64,000 nt of DNA from Shimwellia blattae DSM 4481 = NBRC 105725 (GTDB lineage: Bacteria > Pseudomonadota > Gammaproteobacteria > Enterobacterales > Enterobacteriaceae): positions 930,001-994,000 of the forward strand of contig NC_017910.1 in NCBI RefSeq assembly GCF_000262305.1. Reading direction: 5' to 3'. The notes beneath the pieces are model-generated. The model saw only the letters and a program-made list of their open reading frames with translations, ran no database searches and was not told the origin of the DNA. Below, one piece after another: positions 8,304-17,719 of this stretch. Made by a program: the position numbers and the translations under genes. The first letter of the stretch is position 1, and each line of letters begins with the position of its first letter.

Positions 8304-10478
8304 ATGAGTAAATCAGGAAGTGAGCCGACAGCAGCCGGGTGCCCGTTTCATCATACGGCGCCAAAGCAGGCAGCTGGCGGCGGGACGAACAGTCTGGACT
8401 GGTGGCCAAATTTACTGCGTGTGGATTTATTAAATCAGCACTCCAACCGTTCTAACCCCCTGGGCGAATCGTTTGATTATCGCGCTGAATTTCAGAAACT
8501 GGATTATTCCGCACTAAAGGCAGACATCAAAGCATTGCTTAATGACTCACAGGAGTGGTGGCCTGCTGACTGGGGTAGTTACATTGGTTTGTTTATTCGT
8601 ATGGCATGGCACAGCGCCGGCACCTACCGTATGGAAGATGGGCGCGGTGGCGCAGGGCGTGGTCAGCAGCGCTTCGCACCACTCAACTCCTGGCCGGATA
8701 ACGTAAGCCTTGATAAAGCCCGCCGCTTACTATGGCCGATTAAACAAAAGTATGGTCAGAAAATTTCCTGGGCCGACTTGATTGTGCTGGCGGGTAACGT
8801 CGCGCTGGAGAACGCAGGCTTTCGCACCTTCGGCTTTGCCGCAGGGCGTGAGGATGTCTGGGAACCGGATATGGACGTTAACTGGGGTGATGAAAAAACC
8901 TGGCTGGCCCACCGTAATCCGGAATATCTGGCGAAAAACCCGCTGGCGGCAACCGAAATGGGTCTGATTTACGTGAACCCGGAAGGGCCAAACGCCAGTG
9001 GCGATCCGCTGTCTGCGGGGCCGGCTATTCGCGCGACATTCCACAATATGGCGATGGACGATGAAGAAACCGTCGCCCTGATTGCCGGTGGTCATACGCT
9101 GGGTAAAACCCACGGCGCGGGCCCGGCAACCCATGTGGGGGCGGCACCGGAAGCGGCACCGCTGGAAAATATGGGCCTGGGCTGGGCCAGCACCTACGGG
9201 AACGGCTCCGGGGCTGATGCCATCACATCCGGTCTGGAAGTGGTATGGACTCAGACACCAACCCAGTGGAGCAATTACTTCTTCGAGAACCTGTTCAAAT
9301 ATGAATGGGTCCAGACCCGCAGCCCGGCGGGCGCTATCCAGTTTGAAGCCAAAGACGGGCCGGAGATCATCCCGGATCCTTTCAACCCGGGTAAAAAGCG
9401 TAAACCGACCATGCTGGTGACAGACGTGACCCTGCGCCTTGATCCGGAGTTTGAGAAGATCTCCCGCCGGTTCCTGAACGATCCGCAGGCGTTTAATGAA
9501 GCCTTCGCCCGGGCATGGTTCAAACTGACTCACCGTGATATGGGGCCAAAAGCGCGCTACCTGGGGCCGGAAGTGCCGAAAGAAGATCTGCTGTGGCAGG
9601 ATCCGTTACCTGCGGCGGTGCATCAGCCAACAGAGGCCGACATTGCCGATCTGAAAGCGAAGATTGCCTCCTCTGAACTGAGCATCAGCCAGCTTATTTC
9701 GGTGGCCTGGGCTTCTGCTTCTACATTCCGTGGCGGTGATAAACGCGGTGGCGCGAACGGTGCCCGCCTGGCGCTGGCACCGCAGCGTGGCTGGGAAGTT
9801 AACCAGGTTGCGGTCAGTGCGTTACCGGTGCTGGAAGCTATCCAGAAAGCCAGCGGCAAAGCCTCTCTGGCGGATGTCATCGTGCTGGCGGGTAATGTGG
9901 CTATCGAGAAAGCCGCCGCAGCGGCGGGTGTTGCGGCTGAAGTGCCGTTTACCCCGGGCCGGGTGGATGCGCGCCAGGATCAGACGGATGTCGCATCTTT
10001 TGCGGTGCTGGAGCCGGTGGCGGATGCGTTCCGTAACTATCGCGACGCAGAAGGCGGCCCGACCACGGAAGAGCTGCTTATCGATAAAGCCCAGTTGCTG
10101 ACCCTGACCGCACCGGAAATGACGGTGCTGATTGGCGGTATGCGTATGCTGGGGGCTAACTTCGACGGTAGCCAGCACGGGGTTCTGACCGGGCGCGTCG
10201 GAACGCTGAGCAACGACTACTTCGTTAACCTGCTGGATATGGGCAATGTCTGGAAGCCGATCGAAGGCAGCGATAATGAGCTGTTTGAGGCCCGGGATCG
10301 TAAGAGTGGTGAGGTGAAATTTACCGCCACCCGTGCTGACCTGGTCTTTGGCTCCAACTCTGTGCTGCGTGCCCTGGCGGAAGTGTACGCCAGTGAGGAC
10401 GCCCACCAGAAATTTGTGAAGGACTTTATTGCCGCCTGGACGCGGGTAATGAATCTGGACCGTTTCGATATCGCATAA
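8304..10478 (+). CDS. katG: Bifunctional catalase-peroxidase KatG
   Basis: A 724-residue cytoplasmic haem catalase-peroxidase that removes hydrogen peroxide and oxidises various electron donors. The N-terminal haem domain has the distal site R99-M-A-W102-H103, the tyrosine of the Met-Tyr-Trp adduct in GLIYVNPEGP, and the proximal histidine motif ALIAGGHTLGKTHGAGP. The second, haem-free domain starts near residue 420 and repeats the fold (ISVAWASASTFRGGDKRGGANGARL). There is no signal peptide, unlike periplasmic KatP forms. ATG 8304 is chosen because GGAG lies 6 bases upstream; an ATG at 8292 overlaps that site. It is usually OxyR-controlled; a terminator follows directly. Confidence 0.97.
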   Translation: MSKSGSEPTAAGCPFHHTAPKQAAGGGTNSLDWWPNLLRVDLLNQHSNRSNPLGESFDYRAEFQKLDYSALKADIKALLNDSQEWWPADWGSYIGLFIRMAWHSAGTYRMEDGRGGAGRGQQRFAPLNSWPDNVSLDKARRLLWPIKQKYGQKISWADLIVLAGNVALENAGFRTFGFAAGREDVWEPDMDVNWGDEKTWLAHRNPEYLAKNPLAATEMGLIYVNPEGPNASGDPLSAGPAIRATFHNMAMDDEETVALIAGGHTLGKTHGAGPATHVGAAPEAAPLENMGLGWASTYGNGSGADAITSGLEVVWTQTPTQWSNYFFENLFKYEWVQTRSPAGAIQFEAKDGPEIIPDPFNPGKKRKPTMLVTDVTLRLDPEFEKISRRFLNDPQAFNEAFARAWFKLTHRDMGPKARYLGPEVPKEDLLWQDPLPAAVHQPTEADIADLKAKIASSELSISQLISVAWASASTFRGGDKRGGANGARLALAPQRGWEVNQVAVSALPVLEAIQKASGKASLADVIVLAGNVAIEKAAAAAGVAAEVPFTPGRVDARQDQTDVASFAVLEPVADAFRNYRDAEGGPTTEELLIDKAQLLTLTAPEMTVLIGGMRMLGANFDGSQHGVLTGRVGTLSNDYFVNLLDMGNVWKPIEGSDNELFEARDRKSGEVKFTATRADLVFGSNSVLRALAEVYASEDAHQKFVKDFIAAWTRVMNLDRFDIA

Positions 10479-10484
10479 CCTCTC

Positions 10485-10512
10485 AGCGGGCAACCTGGTT
10501 GCCCGCTTTTTC
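10485..10512 (+). terminator. katG terminator
   Basis: AGCGGGCAAC and GTTGCCCGCT form a 10-bp perfect stem with a 3-base loop, followed by TTTTCCC. It begins 7 bases after the katG stop. Confidence 0.9.
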
Positions 10513-10686
10513 CCTCTCTTTTTTTACCTGCCTTCCCGGTGCGTTTTTCACCCGAATCTCCTGCGGTTGCTGTGTGGGAAATAGTCTACGCTGATAGAAC
10601 TGCTGTGCTGTGGATCACGAAATCAGGCCACAGGATTAACAGCCAGGCTGCACTGATCAGATGACTTATCCGACGGGGGTATCTGT

Positions 10687-11518
10687 ATGGGGTTTGTGAC
10701 AACACAGGATGGCGTAGCGATTTTTTATAAAGACTGGGGCCCACAGGATGCGCCGGTTATCTATTTTCACCACGGCTGGCCGCTGAGTGCCGACGACTGG
10801 GACGCCCAGATGATGTTTTTCCTCGCGCAGGGGTTCCGGGTTGTGGCCCATGACCGGCGTGGCCATGGGCGTTCAGCCCAGGTGCCGGACGGGCATGATA
10901 TGGACCACTATGCGGACGATGTCCTGGCTGTGGTCCGGCATCTTGATCTTCACGATGTGGTCCATGTGGGGCACTCAACCGGCGGCGGAGAGGTGATTCA
11001 CTATGTGGCGCGCCACGGTGATTCCCGGGTGCGTAAGGCGGTGCTGATAAGTGCTGTTCCCCCGATTATGGTGCAGTCCCCGGCAAATCCCGGCGGCTTG
11101 CCGAAAGCGGTGTTTGATGATTTCCAGTTGCAGGTGGCGACAAACCGCGCCGTGTTTTACCACAATATTGCCTCCGGGCCGTTTTACGGCTTTAACCGCG
11201 AAGGGGTGACGCCACAGCCGGGGATTATCCTCAACTGGTGGCGCCAGGGCATGGAAGGGGGCGCCAAGGCCCATTTCGACGGGATTGTGGCGTTTTCACA
11301 GACCGATTTTACCCCTGATCTGACAACGGTTACGGTGCCGGTACTGGTGATGCACGGGGGACGATGACCAGATAGTCCCTTATGCGGATTCCGCCCCGTT
11401 GTCGGCAAAGTTACTGAAAAACGGCACGCTGAAAACCTATGCGGGTTTCCCCCACGGTATGCCCACGACCCATGCTGCCACCATCAATGGGGATCTGCTG
11501 GCGTTTATCCGCAGCTGA
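10687..11518 (+). pseudogene. Alpha/beta hydrolase (non-haem chloroperoxidase-like), frameshifted
   Basis: The first frame (10687-11367) encodes an alpha/beta hydrolase of the chloroperoxidase/esterase type: oxyanion HHGWPLSADDW, nucleophile elbow GHSTGGG, and a cap region. It stops at TGA 11365-11367 just after VLVMHGG. The expected acid and histidine of the triad follow at once in the +1 frame: HGDDDQIVPYADSAPLS, then FPHGMPTTH, ending at TGA 11516-11518. The break is in a run of five G (11356-11360) where four would keep the frame. Full length would be about 277 residues, the normal family size. Either the gene is recently inactivated or the base is a sequencing error. The truncated product would lack two catalytic residues. 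Confidence 0.85.
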
Positions 11519-11530
11519 GGCGTGCCGGGG

Positions 11531-12058
11531 TTACTGGCGGTTCCAGGGCATTTTCCCCAGCAGGAGTGCCATGCCGCACCAGCCGCTGACCCCGGCAAAC
11601 AGCAGGCCAGCCCCGACAAAACCAGAGAGTAAAAAGAACCCCGGGCTGACGGCATAGCCGGCGATGACACCCGCCAGGATAATGGTTCCGGCGACGATTT
11701 GTACCTGGCGCATAATGGGCAGTGGCTGGCGGCCGTCCCGGGCGGTTGCCAGCCCGGCCCGTTTCCAGGCGGCTATGCCGCCCTCCAGCAGCATGACCTT
11801 CCGCCCGGGCGCCGCCCGGACAAGCGATTGCGCGTTACCGGCGGTGCGGTTCCCTCCCTGACAGTGAAAGATAACCGGCGCACCGGCGGGGGCATCATCC
11901 CCCAGGGTGCTGCCCTGCTGAATGCTGCTTAGCGGCAGAGAACGGGCTCCGGGAATGTGTTCATGGCGATATTCATCCGGCTCGCGGATATCAACCAGAA
12001 TAGCCCCGGCAGCAAGCTGCTGGCTGGCCTGTGCTGCACTGGTGGTGGTGTATGTCAT
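11531..12058 (-). CDS. ygaP: Membrane-anchored rhodanese YgaP
   Basis: A 175-residue protein with an N-terminal rhodanese domain (LVDIREPDEYRHEHIPGA and the active-site loop FHCQGGNRTAGNA with its cysteine) and a C-terminal DUF2892 hairpin of two membrane helices (IVAGTIILAGVIAGYAVSPGFFLLSGFVGAGLLFAG). E. coli YgaP is an inner-membrane sulfurtransferase with this architecture, and ygaP lies between stpA and ssrA there too. ATG 12058 is chosen over 12076 because GGAGGA lies just upstream. It is convergent with the broken hydrolase gene. The partner regulator gene ygaV is not seen. Confidence 0.93.
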   Translation of the reverse strand: MTYTTTSAAQASQQLAAGAILVDIREPDEYRHEHIPGARSLPLSSIQQGSTLGDDAPAGAPVIFHCQGGNRTAGNAQSLVRAAPGRKVMLLEGGIAAWKRAGLATARDGRQPLPIMRQVQIVAGTIILAGVIAGYAVSPGFFLLSGFVGAGLLFAGVSGWCGMALLLGKMPWNRQ

Positions 12059-12604
12059 TTTGCTTCCTCCGGGCAATTTAACGGGTATGACGCGGCAGTC
12101 TGGTCGCTCAGTTTCCCATGATCGCCCTCACAGAGTGGATTAAATCATCCTCTGATCCGTCGTCAAATTGGCCGCTTTGGTTATTATTTTTCAGTTGAGT
12201 AACATTTATCGTGTTTTTTGCAAATATACATTAACATTTTCCAGCGATTTATTTGCATATACATGCGATCAGGAGGGCATTATTTGTCACCCCCCTGAAA
12301 CCTGCCGGGGTACTGCTCTTGCGGGGAGGCATCATCGGGCCTGAGCGGAGCCTGGCCTGACTTTGCTGGTGCGCCAGCCATTTCCCGGATGTCGCGTTAT
12401 GGAGCGCAGGCGGCAACGGGCTTCAGTGAATGCTTAAACTGTGACGAGGAAATGAGATGATGCAGATGTTGAGATCCCCCCGGGGCGAAAGCTGTTATAT
12501 GTGCGTCTGTTTTGCCGCTGTGTATGAGGGTATGTGGTTAAAAATCCGTGGAGCCGGTGACATGGTATGCCCCGAGCCCGTTGTCTGTATGGGAGCGGCC
12601 CGCA
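12059..12604. other. Long intergenic region between ygaP and puuP-like gene
   Basis: About 550 bases with no supported gene, between divergent genes, so it should contain both promoters. Two similar AT-rich motifs occur near 12219 (TTGCAAATATACATT) and 12252 (TTTGCATATACATG), which could be regulator sites. Short ORFs here show no family features. Confidence 0.4.
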
Positions 12605-13993
12605 ATGGCGACTAATCATTTCAGTCACTCAACAGAGGCCGGTAAGCCACGGCTGCGTAAGTCTCTTAAACTCTGGCAAGTTGTGATGATGGGGCTGGCG
12701 TATCTGACGCCGATGACGGTGTTTGATACGTTCGGGATTGTTTCCGGTATCAGTGAGGGCCATGTGCCTGCTTCTTATTTGCTGGCGCTGGCCGGTGTGC
12801 TGTTTACCGCCATCAGCTACGGCAAGCTGGTGCGCCAGTTTCCGGAGGCGGGCTCCGCTTATACCTATGCCCAGAAATCCATCAGCCCCCATGTGGGGTT
12901 TATGGTGGGGTGGTCGTCGCTGCTGGACTACCTGTTCCTGCCGATGATTAACGTATTGCTGGCGAAAATTTATCTTTCCGCCATGTTCCCCGGCGTGCCC
13001 CCGTGGATCTGGGTGGTGGGATTTGTGGTGATCCTGACGGCGGCGAACCTTAAGAGTGTCAACCTGGTGGCTAACTTTAATACGCTGTTTGTCCTGGTGC
13101 AGATTGCCATTATGGTGGTGTTTATTGTGTTGGTGATCCAGGGGCTGCACAAAGGGGAGGGGACAGGAACCGTCTGGTCGCTTCAGCCTTTTGTCAGCGA
13201 GAACGCTCACCTGATCCCGATTATTACCGGTGCCACGATAGTCTGCTTCTCGTTTTTGGGGTTTGATGCAGTCACGACATTATCGGAGGAGACGCCGGAC
13301 GCGGCCCGGGTGATCCCACGGGCGATTTTCCTGACGGCAATGTACGGCGGTATTATTTTTATTGTCGCGTCTTTTTTTATTCAGCTTTTCTTTCCGGATA
13401 TCCACCGCTTTAAAGAGCCCGATGCGGCATTACCGGAGATAGCGCTGTATGTGGGCGGCAAGCTGTTCCAGTCTATTTTCCTGTGCACCACGTTTGTGAA
13501 TACCCTGGCGTCCGGGCTGGCATCGCACGCCAGTGTATCCCGCCTGTTATATGTGATGGGGCGCGATAATGTGTTCCCGGAGCGGGTGTTTGGTTATGTG
13601 CATCCACGCTGGCGGACACCGGCGCTGAACGTGATCATGGTAGGGATTGTGGCGCTTTCGGCGCTGTTTTTTGATCTGGTAACCGCTACCGCACTGATCA
13701 ACTTCGGGGCGCTGGTGGCCTTTACCTTTGTGAACCTGTCGGTGTTTAACCACTTCTGGCGGCGCAAGGGCTACAACAAGACCTGGAAGGATCGTATCCA
13801 CTATCTGATCCTGCCGATGGTGGGCGCGCTCACGGTCGGGGTTCTGTGGATCAACCTTGAGGCCACATCGCTGACGCTGGGGCTGGTGTGGGCGGCGCTG
13901 GGAATGGTGTATCTGGCGTATCTGACTCAGCGGTTCCGCAAGCCCCCGCCGCAGTTCAGGGAGAATACGGCAAGCCAGGCGCTGGAGTCGTAA
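12605..13993 (+). CDS. puuP: Putrescine importer, PuuP-like APC-family permease
   Basis: A 462-residue amino acid-polyamine-organocation family transporter with about 12 membrane segments. Long stretches match what I know of E. coli PuuP (461 residues): RLRKSLKLWQVVMMGLAYL, GHVPASYLLALAGVLFTAIS, and NTLASGLASHASVSRLL. PuuP imports putrescine by proton symport for the gamma-glutamyl route. No other puu genes are nearby, so the gene has moved away from that cluster or is an extra paralog (PlaP/PuuP type). Start 12605 gives the PuuP length and follows GGGAG; an upstream ATG at 12548 would add 19 unrelated residues. Confidence 0.88.
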   Translation: MATNHFSHSTEAGKPRLRKSLKLWQVVMMGLAYLTPMTVFDTFGIVSGISEGHVPASYLLALAGVLFTAISYGKLVRQFPEAGSAYTYAQKSISPHVGFMVGWSSLLDYLFLPMINVLLAKIYLSAMFPGVPPWIWVVGFVVILTAANLKSVNLVANFNTLFVLVQIAIMVVFIVLVIQGLHKGEGTGTVWSLQPFVSENAHLIPIITGATIVCFSFLGFDAVTTLSEETPDAARVIPRAIFLTAMYGGIIFIVASFFIQLFFPDIHRFKEPDAALPEIALYVGGKLFQSIFLCTTFVNTLASGLASHASVSRLLYVMGRDNVFPERVFGYVHPRWRTPALNVIMVGIVALSALFFDLVTATALINFGALVAFTFVNLSVFNHFWRRKGYNKTWKDRIHYLILPMVGALTVGVLWINLEATSLTLGLVWAALGMVYLAYLTQRFRKPPPQFRENTASQALES

Positions 13994-14027
13994 TTCACCG
14001 TTTTCTGAAATGTGCGGGTTGTTTAAC

Positions 14028-14049
14028 GTCCTGGCCGCCAGGCCAGGAC
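14028..14049 (+). terminator. Hairpin after puuP-like gene
   Basis: GTCCTGGCC and GGCCAGGAC form a 9-bp perfect stem with a GCCA loop, 35 bases after the stop. There is no T-run, so it may be a weak or Rho-assisted terminator. Confidence 0.5.
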
Positions 14050-14223
14050 GGGATGCTTCTTAGTGCGTTCGTCTGGTGAAATGCTGCCGCGACATCCTGT
14101 TTTTGTATATCCCGCTGACATATCCCACGATTACCTTATTCTGCTGGATAAACTGTATTAGCTTTATGAAGTGCCTGAAAGGTTAGGATTTAATGAGTTG
14201 TTTTCACTTCGCGGGGCAAATTG

Positions 14224-14330
14224 CAGGCACAAAAAAGCCCGCAGGGCTTGTGCCGTGCGGGCTTTCAGGACTTCACCGGATGACTCTGGTAATCACCGGT
14301 GGAGAATTTTGGTGGGCTGGCGGAGTCTGA
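14224..14330. repeat. Left copy of ssrA terminator/att region (attL-like)
   Basis: Bases 14224-14280 match 24104-24160 at all but about five positions (terminator stem AAGCCCGCAGGGCTTGTGCC and CTTCACCGGA). About 30 bases on, GGTGGGCTGGCGGAGTCTGA resembles the tmRNA 3' end (GGTGGAGCTGGCGGGAGTTGA, read on this strand) with two gaps. This is the expected left border of an element inserted in the 3' end of ssrA: the original chromosomal terminator pushed 10 kb away by the insertion. The core is imperfect, so the exact crossover point is uncertain. Confidence 0.7.
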
Positions 14331-14385
14331 ATAAATTCCTCAGTGCATTAAATATAAAGGACTTTTTCGTATTAAACTTTCAGTT

Positions 14386-14407
14386 GTGTACCTAAACGTG
14401 TACCAAT
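14386..14407. repeat. Left-end copy of integrase-arm-like repeat
   Basis: TACCTAAACGTGTACCAAT at 14389-14407 matches TACCTAAACGTATACCAAT at 24049-24067 with one mismatch. It lies just inside the left border, as expected for an integrase arm-binding site in the attP arm. Confidence 0.65.
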
Positions 14408-14490
14408 TATGAAATGTCATAGTAATACGATCCCTCTTTAGAAATGTGTCACCTTTTTCATGTGGTCTTTTTTTTAAACAATAAGCACAG

Positions 14491-14780
14491 AAAAAAAGTT
14501 TTTTTGCATTTAACTGTTCACACTGTTCACCTCGGTTATTTATCATTTTATATCATGTGGTTAGGTGGTGATGAGTTGGTGAAGAGTGAACAGTCGACTC
14601 TTCACCTTTGTGATTTTTGCTCGTTCTGGATCCGTCCGCTCAGGCGATGCGTGGGGGGATAAAAAGTTTTTTTCGGTTTTACTGTTCACACTGTTCACCT
14701 CTGAATTTTTATCAATAATTTCATGGTGATACAGGGTGAAGATACGGTGAAGGGTGAACAGTGGATTGTTCACCTTGTGG
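14491..14780. repeat. P4 crr: two 120-bp direct repeats with alpha-binding iterons
   Basis: Two related repeats of about 120 bases, 14491-14610 and 14660-14780. Each starts with an A-run/T-run, then ACTGTTCACACTGTTCACCT, then GGTGA-type motifs ending in GTGAACAGT and TTCACCTT. In P4 the cis-replication region crr has exactly this form, two 120-bp repeats downstream of the alpha gene, carrying decamers bound by alpha. Crr acts together with ori about 4 kb away, which is the spacing seen here. Confidence 0.88.
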
Positions 14781-14826
14781 CAATGGCCAGAAAGGAAAAG
14801 ACCGGCTGTTGCCGGTCTGAGTGAGG

Positions 14827-17160
14827 TTATGTTGCTACGGGTTCGTCGCATTTCGGCAGCCAGTCGCCGTAGCTTTCCTCTTTCAGCGACAGATTGGTTT
14901 GTATCCCCTGCTTAGTGTGCCGCTTCTCATAATTCAGGCCGTACTCTTTCAGCATCATGGGCAGCCCCAGCCCGAACATTTTCAGGCTGAGCACGTTCCT
15001 GTACCCGTTAGCCTCCATATAGGCCAGATATGCATGATAGAGGTATTTACGGTAATTACGCGGGATGATGCTGGCATTACCCATAAACATCCCGTTGGTC
15101 TGTGGGAGCATTTCCAGATAGCCGCAAAAATCAAACGTCGGGTCAGCATCGCGCTTGATGCTGAGCGCCTCGTCGGAGTTCTGCTGCGACTGGAGCAGTG
15201 CGCGCGCTGCCATTGGGTCGCTGAATTTCTGCATAAGCTGGCGCACGATGACGGCCAGCTCGCGCGCAATTTTATCCCTGAGCTGCGGGTCGCGTTCCTC
15301 CGGGGCAATCTGCTCCGGGAAATGAATAATCACCCGGCGACGGGAGACGCCGCCGCTGCGGTCGGTGAAGCGCATCGGGTTATTGTTCACGGCCAGAATC
15401 ACTGCCGGAATATGTGTTGAGTACGGGTTCTGGTATTTCGGGTCAACCGAGACTGCATCGCCGCCGGTGATGGCCTTAAGTCCTGCGCCGTCACCACTCC
15501 ATTTTTCCTGGTCAGGCAGTCGGATAAGCGAAAAGCCAATCAGGGAGGCACGCTTGCGCGGGTCTTCCAGTGTGTCGATATCGGCTGACGTGGCATTATC
15601 TTCCCCGGCAAGCAGGGTCGCAATTTCGGCGAGAATACTTTTGCCGCTCCCGCCGGGACCGGTGACTTCGAGAAAGAGCTGCCAGTCGTAGCGGTTCGCC
15701 AGCACCATAAACAGCGCAGCCAGAATCACGTCGCGTTTTTGTGGATTTTTACCGGCCGCACGGTCGAGCCAGCGCCAGAAGTTCGGCGCGTGCGTCTCCA
15801 GCGTTTCCCCTTCCACCGGTGGGGTGAAATCCACGTCGCACAGCGTGCGCAGCCAGTGCGATTTGTGGTGCGGGCTGAATACGCCGCTTTGGGTATCGAG
15901 TACCCCGTTGCGAAAGCCAATCAGACGGCGCGCCGGTGTATCCTGCTGTGGAATAATCAGTTTCAGGGTCTCCACCACCGAGGCAATTTTCCCGGACGAG
16001 AACGGGGCGCGCAGACGCTGGAATAAGTCAGCCACATTCCGTGAAAGAGTGGCGGCAGGGATATTTTTCCAGATGCCGTTTTCATAGCGGGACAGGAGCT
16101 GGCCGTTCGCATCCACCGCCAGCGCTTCGCCGTAATGCTCATGCACCCGCAAGGCCTTGTCGCTGGCGCTCATGGCGGTAAATTCTGCCTCGCTCATGGT
16201 ATCGAACGGACTTTGCGCCGGTGGCCTGATGGCGTCATAAATGGCTTTGCGCGTGGCCTCCTCGCCGTACTGTATAAACGCATCATTCCAGTCACCGAAC
16301 ACCGGCGGCAGGGCAACAATGCCCTCACAGGCATCTGCGGCCGCAGCGGCTTTACTCTGGCCGTCGCCGTTAAGGTCACGGTCGGCAGCGAGCACAATCT
16401 GACAGGCCGGATATTTCTGACGGGCAAGGCTCGCCAGAGAAAGGAGGTTCACGGAGGACAGCGCCACCATGACGGTTTCCCCAGTCAGGTGATGCACGGT
16501 GAGTGCGGTCGCATAACCCTCTGCAATCCACAGGCGTTTTCCGGCCTGTTTTTTCCCTTCGATGATATGACATGCCCCTTTGACCTGACCGCCTTTCAGG
16601 GTGCGTTTGAGACCGTCAGCATTGATAAGCTGAAGGTTAACCAGTGCGCCGGTATCGTCATACAGCGGGACAGCCACATCACCGGTGTGGAACGCCACGC
16701 CGCCGGTTTTATGCATGACGGTGAGCGTCAGACATTCCAGAGCGGGGAAGCCCTTTCGGGTGAGGTAGGCGTTGCCGGTGGCTGGTCGGGTTTTCTCCAT
16801 CAGTTTCGCGGCCAGCCCGGCCGCCGCTTTGCGGTCGGCATCGGTTTCAGCCTCTGCGGCCGCAATCACTTCCGGGGCAACCGGTGACAGATTGCCGGTC
16901 ACGGCGTTCACCTTCCCGGCAGCTTCTGACGGGGTCACGCCAAACACTTTCTCTACCAGCTTAAGCCCGTCACCTGCGCCACACTGATTGCAGAACCACG
17001 TCCCGCGCCCTTCTTTATCGTCAAAGCGGAAACGGTCAGAGCCGCCACACACCGGGCAGGACTGATGGCGGTTTTTAATCACCTTCACACCCAGCGCCGG
17101 GAGGATACGCGGCCAGTGGCCGCACGCATGTTTTACGGTTTCCGTTACGTTCATTTTCAT
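14827..17160 (-). CDS. alpha: P4 alpha protein: primase/helicase and origin-binding replication protein
   Basis: A 777-residue protein, the same length as P4 alpha. It has an N-terminal zinc ribbon (CPVC at 35-38, CNQC at 57-60), the primase catalytic motif WIAEGYATAL, a superfamily 3-type helicase with Walker A GPGGSGKS, and a C-terminal origin-binding part. It unwinds from ori, primes both strands and binds the iterons in ori and crr. ATG 17160 (MKMNV) matches the P4 start; a longer ORF from 17211 adds 17 unrelated residues. It is the last gene of the leftward operon after cnr. Confidence 0.96.
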   Translation of the reverse strand: MKMNVTETVKHACGHWPRILPALGVKVIKNRHQSCPVCGGSDRFRFDDKEGRGTWFCNQCGAGDGLKLVEKVFGVTPSEAAGKVNAVTGNLSPVAPEVIAAAEAETDADRKAAAGLAAKLMEKTRPATGNAYLTRKGFPALECLTLTVMHKTGGVAFHTGDVAVPLYDDTGALVNLQLINADGLKRTLKGGQVKGACHIIEGKKQAGKRLWIAEGYATALTVHHLTGETVMVALSSVNLLSLASLARQKYPACQIVLAADRDLNGDGQSKAAAAADACEGIVALPPVFGDWNDAFIQYGEEATRKAIYDAIRPPAQSPFDTMSEAEFTAMSASDKALRVHEHYGEALAVDANGQLLSRYENGIWKNIPAATLSRNVADLFQRLRAPFSSGKIASVVETLKLIIPQQDTPARRLIGFRNGVLDTQSGVFSPHHKSHWLRTLCDVDFTPPVEGETLETHAPNFWRWLDRAAGKNPQKRDVILAALFMVLANRYDWQLFLEVTGPGGSGKSILAEIATLLAGEDNATSADIDTLEDPRKRASLIGFSLIRLPDQEKWSGDGAGLKAITGGDAVSVDPKYQNPYSTHIPAVILAVNNNPMRFTDRSGGVSRRRVIIHFPEQIAPEERDPQLRDKIARELAVIVRQLMQKFSDPMAARALLQSQQNSDEALSIKRDADPTFDFCGYLEMLPQTNGMFMGNASIIPRNYRKYLYHAYLAYMEANGYRNVLSLKMFGLGLPMMLKEYGLNYEKRHTKQGIQTNLSLKEESYGDWLPKCDEPVAT

Positions 17161-17174
17161 GGTTATTTTCTCCC

Positions 17175-17495
17175 TCAGTGCAATACAGGCGATGTGATAT
17201 GACGGGCGCAAAGTTCATCCATCACCGCGAGCCCGAGAAAGGACAGTGAGGGCGCGGCCTTGAGTGGTCCGGCTTCCATTAAATCTTCCAGCAGTGCGCA
17301 GGCAATCTGACGGCCTTTTTCCTCACCGTGCTGACGCAGATAGAAACCCTCCAGCTCGGCGGCAATGGCGCTTTCCAGTGCATCGAGGGTGAGGTAGGGA
17401 TAGCGGTACTGACGCTCGCATACCGTCAGCCATGCACAGGCCACGGCGCGACGATACAGCGCGGCGCGTAATACGGGGGGTAATGGCTTTTTCAT
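17175..17495 (-). CDS. cnr: P4 Cnr-like copy-number regulator (ORF106)
   Basis: A 106-residue protein starting at MKKPLPPVLRAAL, directly upstream of alpha. P4 has a 106-codon gene in this place; its product Cnr binds alpha and limits replication at crr. The sequence is basic at the N-terminus with a helical C-terminal region (ALLEDLMEAGPLKAAPSLS). ATG 17495 is chosen over 17519 to match the family length. It overlaps the stop of the preceding gene by 4 bases. The link of ORF106 to Cnr is from memory of the P4 map. Confidence 0.75.
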   Translation of the reverse strand: MKKPLPPVLRAALYRRAVACAWLTVCERQYRYPYLTLDALESAIAAELEGFYLRQHGEEKGRQIACALLEDLMEAGPLKAAPSLSFLGLAVMDELCARHITSPVLH

Positions 17496-17719
17496 ACATT
17501 CCCTTCCCCGGTCAGCCACTGCTGATTGCAGCGTTCGACCACACCGTCGAGCTGGGCGGTCATGAGGTAAATCACGGAGGTGAGCTGTGACTGCTGCACC
17601 GGGTCACGCCTGACGGTCGCACAGTCCTGCACCTGCATCAGCTCATTGACGAGCTGGCCGATGTTGCGCATGTGCTCAAGGCATTCGAGGTCACGGGCGG
17701 TAATGGTGGTGTGTTTCAT
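17492..17719 (-). CDS. Small P4-operon protein of unknown function
   Basis: A 75-residue protein between kil and cnr. Its start overlaps the kil stop and its stop overlaps the cnr start, so it is translationally coupled to both, which supports real expression. It looks soluble and helical (LECLEHMRNIGQLVNELMQVQD). I do not recognise the family beyond its position in the P4 early leftward operon. Confidence 0.7.
   Translation of the reverse strand: MKHTTITARDLECLEHMRNIGQLVNELMQVQDCATVRRDPVQQSQLTSVIYLMTAQLDGVVERCNQQWLTGEGNV

Noticed and set aside
14491..14780. Regular short repeats that could suggest a CRISPR array
   Set aside because: The repeats are P4 crr iterons, only two long units, with no uniform spacers and no cas genes.
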